Origin: Lentimicrobium sp. | Lineage (GTDB): Bacteria; Bacteroidota; Bacteroidia; Bacteroidales; Lentimicrobiaceae | Direction: 5' to 3' | Assembly: GCA_019429275.1 (NCBI GenBank) | Contig: JAHYJC010000007.1 | Span: 1-64,000 of the forward strand | DNA length: 64,000 nt | Part shown: positions 61,732 to 64,000 of the stretch, one piece after another | Position numbering within the stretch: the stretch's first letter is position 1 | Layout of the letters: the number at the start of each line of letters is the position of its first letter | The notes under the pieces: generated by a model | The model's database searches: none | What the model saw: the letters and a program-made list of their open reading frames with translations, nothing else | Told to the model about the DNA's origin: nothing | Translations under genes and position numbers: made by a program

Positions 61732-64000
61732 TTATTCGTATTTAAGGACATCAGCCGGATTGGAGTTGGCTGATTTATATGCCTTAAAAACAATTGTTGT
61801 AAATGATATAAGGATCGCAATCAGAATGGGCAAAAGCAAATGAAAAGCATTGATATTTATCCGGTAGGCAAACTTATTCAATTGAAACTGCATTAGATAA
61901 TAACCAATTGGTAAAGCTATAACACCTGCAAGCAAAACAAGTATCAGGTAATTTCTGATCAACATAAAGGTGATTTGCCATACTTCTCCGCCCAGAACTT
62001 TACGTATGCCAATAGATTTTGTTTTTTGCTCCAGAATCAAGGATGTTAATCCGAACAATCCAAGGCATGAAAGCAACAATGAGATCAGGGTAAAATATAC
62101 GAAGAGTGTGAATGAATTCTGATCTTTTCTGTAATTTTTCAGATTATAATTCACAGCATCAATGATTTGAACCGGCTGTCCGGGAAAAATATCATTCCAT
62201 TTTTCTTCAATAAAGTGTTTTATTTTTTCTGCATTTGCTTTTGAGGCTGTTTTTATTACAACACCCTCGAATCTTTCGGGTTGCCAGCCCCAGATGGCCG
62301 GTTCAATCTGACTGCGCAATGAATAATAGTTATAGTCCTTAACCACTCCCACAACTTCCGTTTTCCCCGAAGAATCAGCTGCTTCCGGATACATGAAAAA
62401 TTTGCCTTCAGCAACTTCCCAACCTAAAGCTTTGGCAGCGGCCTGATTGATAATATTTACCCTGTTAACATCCGAAGGCAAATCCCCGTCGAAATATCTT
62501 CCTTCCGCAATTTCAATTCCCATGGTTTCAAAAAAATCCTCATCAACAAATCCATACCTCACATATAATTTAGTGTTGGAGGTATCATCAACAAAAACAG
62601 GACCCTGGCTTCCGGAAACTCCATTCATGAAAGAACAACCAGCTACGCTTTTTATATTTGGATTCTTAAGCAATTCGGTTTTGACAACTTTAAGTTTTTC
62701 ATATCCTTTATCACCAAAACCAACATAAAGTATGTCTTGGTAATGAATTCCCAAATCCTTGTTTTTAATAAAATTCACCTGATCGCGGATTACCAGAACG
62801 GCAAGAATAAGTCCGATTGAAATAACAAATTGAAAAACCACCAATACGCTGCTAAGTGTGCCAGTGCCCCTGCCTGAATCAGAAGAAATGCCTTTAAGTG
62901 CCTGAATTGGCTGAAGATGTAAAAGATAAAATGCAGGATAATATCCTGAAATCAGACTAATGATTATAAATAAGATCACTAAACCCAGATTATATAAAGG
63001 GTTGGAAAGAAAATCAATTCTGAAATTTGTTCCCAACAAGGAATTCAATTCGGGCAAAACCAGCTCAACAAGACCCAATGACATAATCAAAGCCGCTAAT
63101 GTAATGATGGCTGACTCGCTGATAAATTGCACCATAAGTCCATACCTGCCGGCACCGAGAACTTTACGCATCCCGACTTCCCGCGATCTTTTAAAAGATC
63201 GTGCGATAGCAATGTTGATATAGTTAACGCAAGCTATTAGCAGGATGAGTCCCGAAATCACAACAAAAATGTTGACCATATTCGCATCGCCCATGGCATA
63301 AACATTCTGAAACTTAATGTGTCCCGATTTAAGATAAACCTTGCTGACAGGCTGAAGATACATTTCAAGATATTGCCAGGTATCTTTCTGACTAAAAACA
63401 TGTTTTTCTAAAAAATCATCAAACCCCTGATTAATAATGTCAAACGATGATGGATCATCCAGCTGCACGTAGGTAATCAAAGAATTAGACCCCCAACCCT
63501 TCATCCTTTCAAATTCGGGAAGCACTTCGGCCGTTGCAACAGGAACCAGCATTTCGAAATACAAGTGAGATGTTTCGGGCTGATCTTTCATAACACCGGA
63601 AACTCTGAAGCTTGTGTTATCAAAAAGCAGGGTTTTGCCTATAGCAGCCTCAGCACTGCCAAAATACTTCAGCGCACTTTTTTCTGAAACAAGAACAGTT
63701 CGGGGTTCCGCCAATACCTGAGCCGGATTGCCGTGAACAATCTCAATATCAAACATTTCTATTGCAGAAGGGTCGGCATAAAACAGATACTGTTCATTAA
63801 AGGATTTGTCGTTATATTTTATCAATGAAACATTGAAAACAGGCATAAACCTTACAGCATTGATCACTTGCGGAAAATCATCCTTCATGGCTTTGGCCAG
63901 AGGCCCCATGGTGATGGCAACATGTTGTTCGCCGACTCCGGGTTCATTTTGTATTTCAACAACCCTGTAGAGTCGATCTAATTTACTGAGGTGCCTGTCA
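61732..64000 (-). CDS. MacB/FtsX-type ABC transporter permease (5' end outside window)
   Basis: The frame continues past the first internal ATG (63909) to the right edge (residues reading DRHLSKLDRLYRVVEIQNE), so the true start is outside. About 756 residues are visible: the MacB-type periplasmic domain, a core with SFKRSREVGMRKVLGAGRYG, a second periplasmic domain and a C-terminal repeat of the core with KSIGIRKVLGGEVWQ and the family ending NPADVLKYE. Eight or so transmembrane helices are split between the halves. It would work with a separate ATPase, not present here. It is an apparently intact relative of the dead copy at 21360-23783. Confidence 0.88.
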   Translation of the reverse strand, partial: DRHLSKLDRLYRVVEIQNEPGVGEQHVAITMGPLAKAMKDDFPQVINAVRFMPVFNVSLIKYNDKSFNEQYLFYADPSAIEMFDIEIVHGNPAQVLAEPRTVLVSEKSALKYFGSAEAAIGKTLLFDNTSFRVSGVMKDQPETSHLYFEMLVPVATAEVLPEFERMKGWGSNSLITYVQLDDPSSFDIINQGFDDFLEKHVFSQKDTWQYLEMYLQPVSKVYLKSGHIKFQNVYAMGDANMVNIFVVISGLILLIACVNYINIAIARSFKRSREVGMRKVLGAGRYGLMVQFISESAIITLAALIMSLGLVELVLPELNSLLGTNFRIDFLSNPLYNLGLVILFIIISLISGYYPAFYLLHLQPIQALKGISSDSGRGTGTLSSVLVVFQFVISIGLILAVLVIRDQVNFIKNKDLGIHYQDILYVGFGDKGYEKLKVVKTELLKNPNIKSVAGCSFMNGVSGSQGPVFVDDTSNTKLYVRYGFVDEDFFETMGIEIAEGRYFDGDLPSDVNRVNIINQAAAKALGWEVAEGKFFMYPEAADSSGKTEVVGVVKDYNYYSLRSQIEPAIWGWQPERFEGVVIKTASKANAEKIKHFIEEKWNDIFPGQPVQIIDAVNYNLKNYRKDQNSFTLFVYFTLISLLLSCLGLFGLTSLILEQKTKSIGIRKVLGGEVWQITFMLIRNYLILVLLAGVIALPIGYYLMQFQLNKFAYRININAFHLLLPILIAILISFTTIVFKAYKSANSNPADVLKYE

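Noticed and set aside
1-64000. tRNA, rRNA, riboswitch, origin or integrated phage signals.
   Set aside because: None was recognised by eye; no anticodon-stem patterns, integrase, or phage structural genes were seen. A covariance-model scan could still find small RNAs.

Overview
The window is a 64-kb piece of a Bacteroidota chromosome, most like the Bacteroidales/Marinilabiliales type of environmental polymer degrader. The signs are two SusC/SusD pairs, four secreted proteins with type IX secretion (T9SS) C-terminal sorting domains, lipoproteins with SSCKK-type lipoboxes, an outer-membrane TonB-type receptor, a LytS-type kinase with a propeller sensor, and several TAnnTTTG boxes 15-35 nt before start codons (the Bacteroidota -7 element). 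I saw no rRNA, tRNA, CRISPR array or intact insertion sequence.

Layout. 1-8.3 kb: the 3' part of a giant cysteine-rich repeat adhesin (HYR/Ig-like modules, T9SS tail), cut by the left edge. 8.6-12.3 kb: a three-gene biotin-dependent acyl-CoA carboxylase operon (biotin carboxylase, biotin carrier, carboxyltransferase), probably propionyl-CoA carboxylase. 12.3-16.8 kb: an ABC exporter, gaps rich in short repeats, a dead SMP-30/gluconolactonase gene, a secreted DJ-1/PfpI protein and a 44-residue lipoprotein. 16.9-25.5 kb: a GT39-type glycosyltransferase, an ArsC-like protein, a TPR protein, a decayed MacB/FtsX permease, tRNA-dihydrouridine synthase and a TetR regulator. 25.6-36.2 kb: a sialidase-fold T9SS protein, a dicarboxylate/glutamate symporter, a large sensor kinase, a TonB-type beta-barrel receptor and an M14 metallopeptidase.

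36.5-58.3 kb holds two glycan-use clusters. Cluster 1 (+ strand): FucP-type sugar MFS transporter, GH144-type secreted glucanase, SusC, SusD, then a T9SS protein with duplicated binding-like domains. Cluster 2 (- strand, read right to left): PKD-domain surface lipoprotein, SusC, SusD, GH30 lipoprotein. The enzyme families suggest non-cellulosic beta-glucans (beta-1,2 for GH144; possibly beta-1,6 for GH30). In such systems surface lipoproteins and secreted enzymes cut the glycan, SusCD imports oligomers, and the MFS protein takes up the sugars.

49-61 kb also carries a polyamine set: a deoxyhypusine-synthase-like gene, then, on the far side of cluster 2, agmatinase and arginine decarboxylase. 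Arginine decarboxylase would make agmatine and agmatinase would make putrescine, but the agmatinase lacks two normally invariant acidic residues. The right edge cuts an apparently intact MacB/FtsX permease.

No wholly novel multi-gene system could be shown. The strongest leads are the substituted agmatinase, the divergent deoxyhypusine-synthase-like enzyme and its split locus, the two heavily lesioned pseudogenes, and the repeat families in the intergenic gaps.
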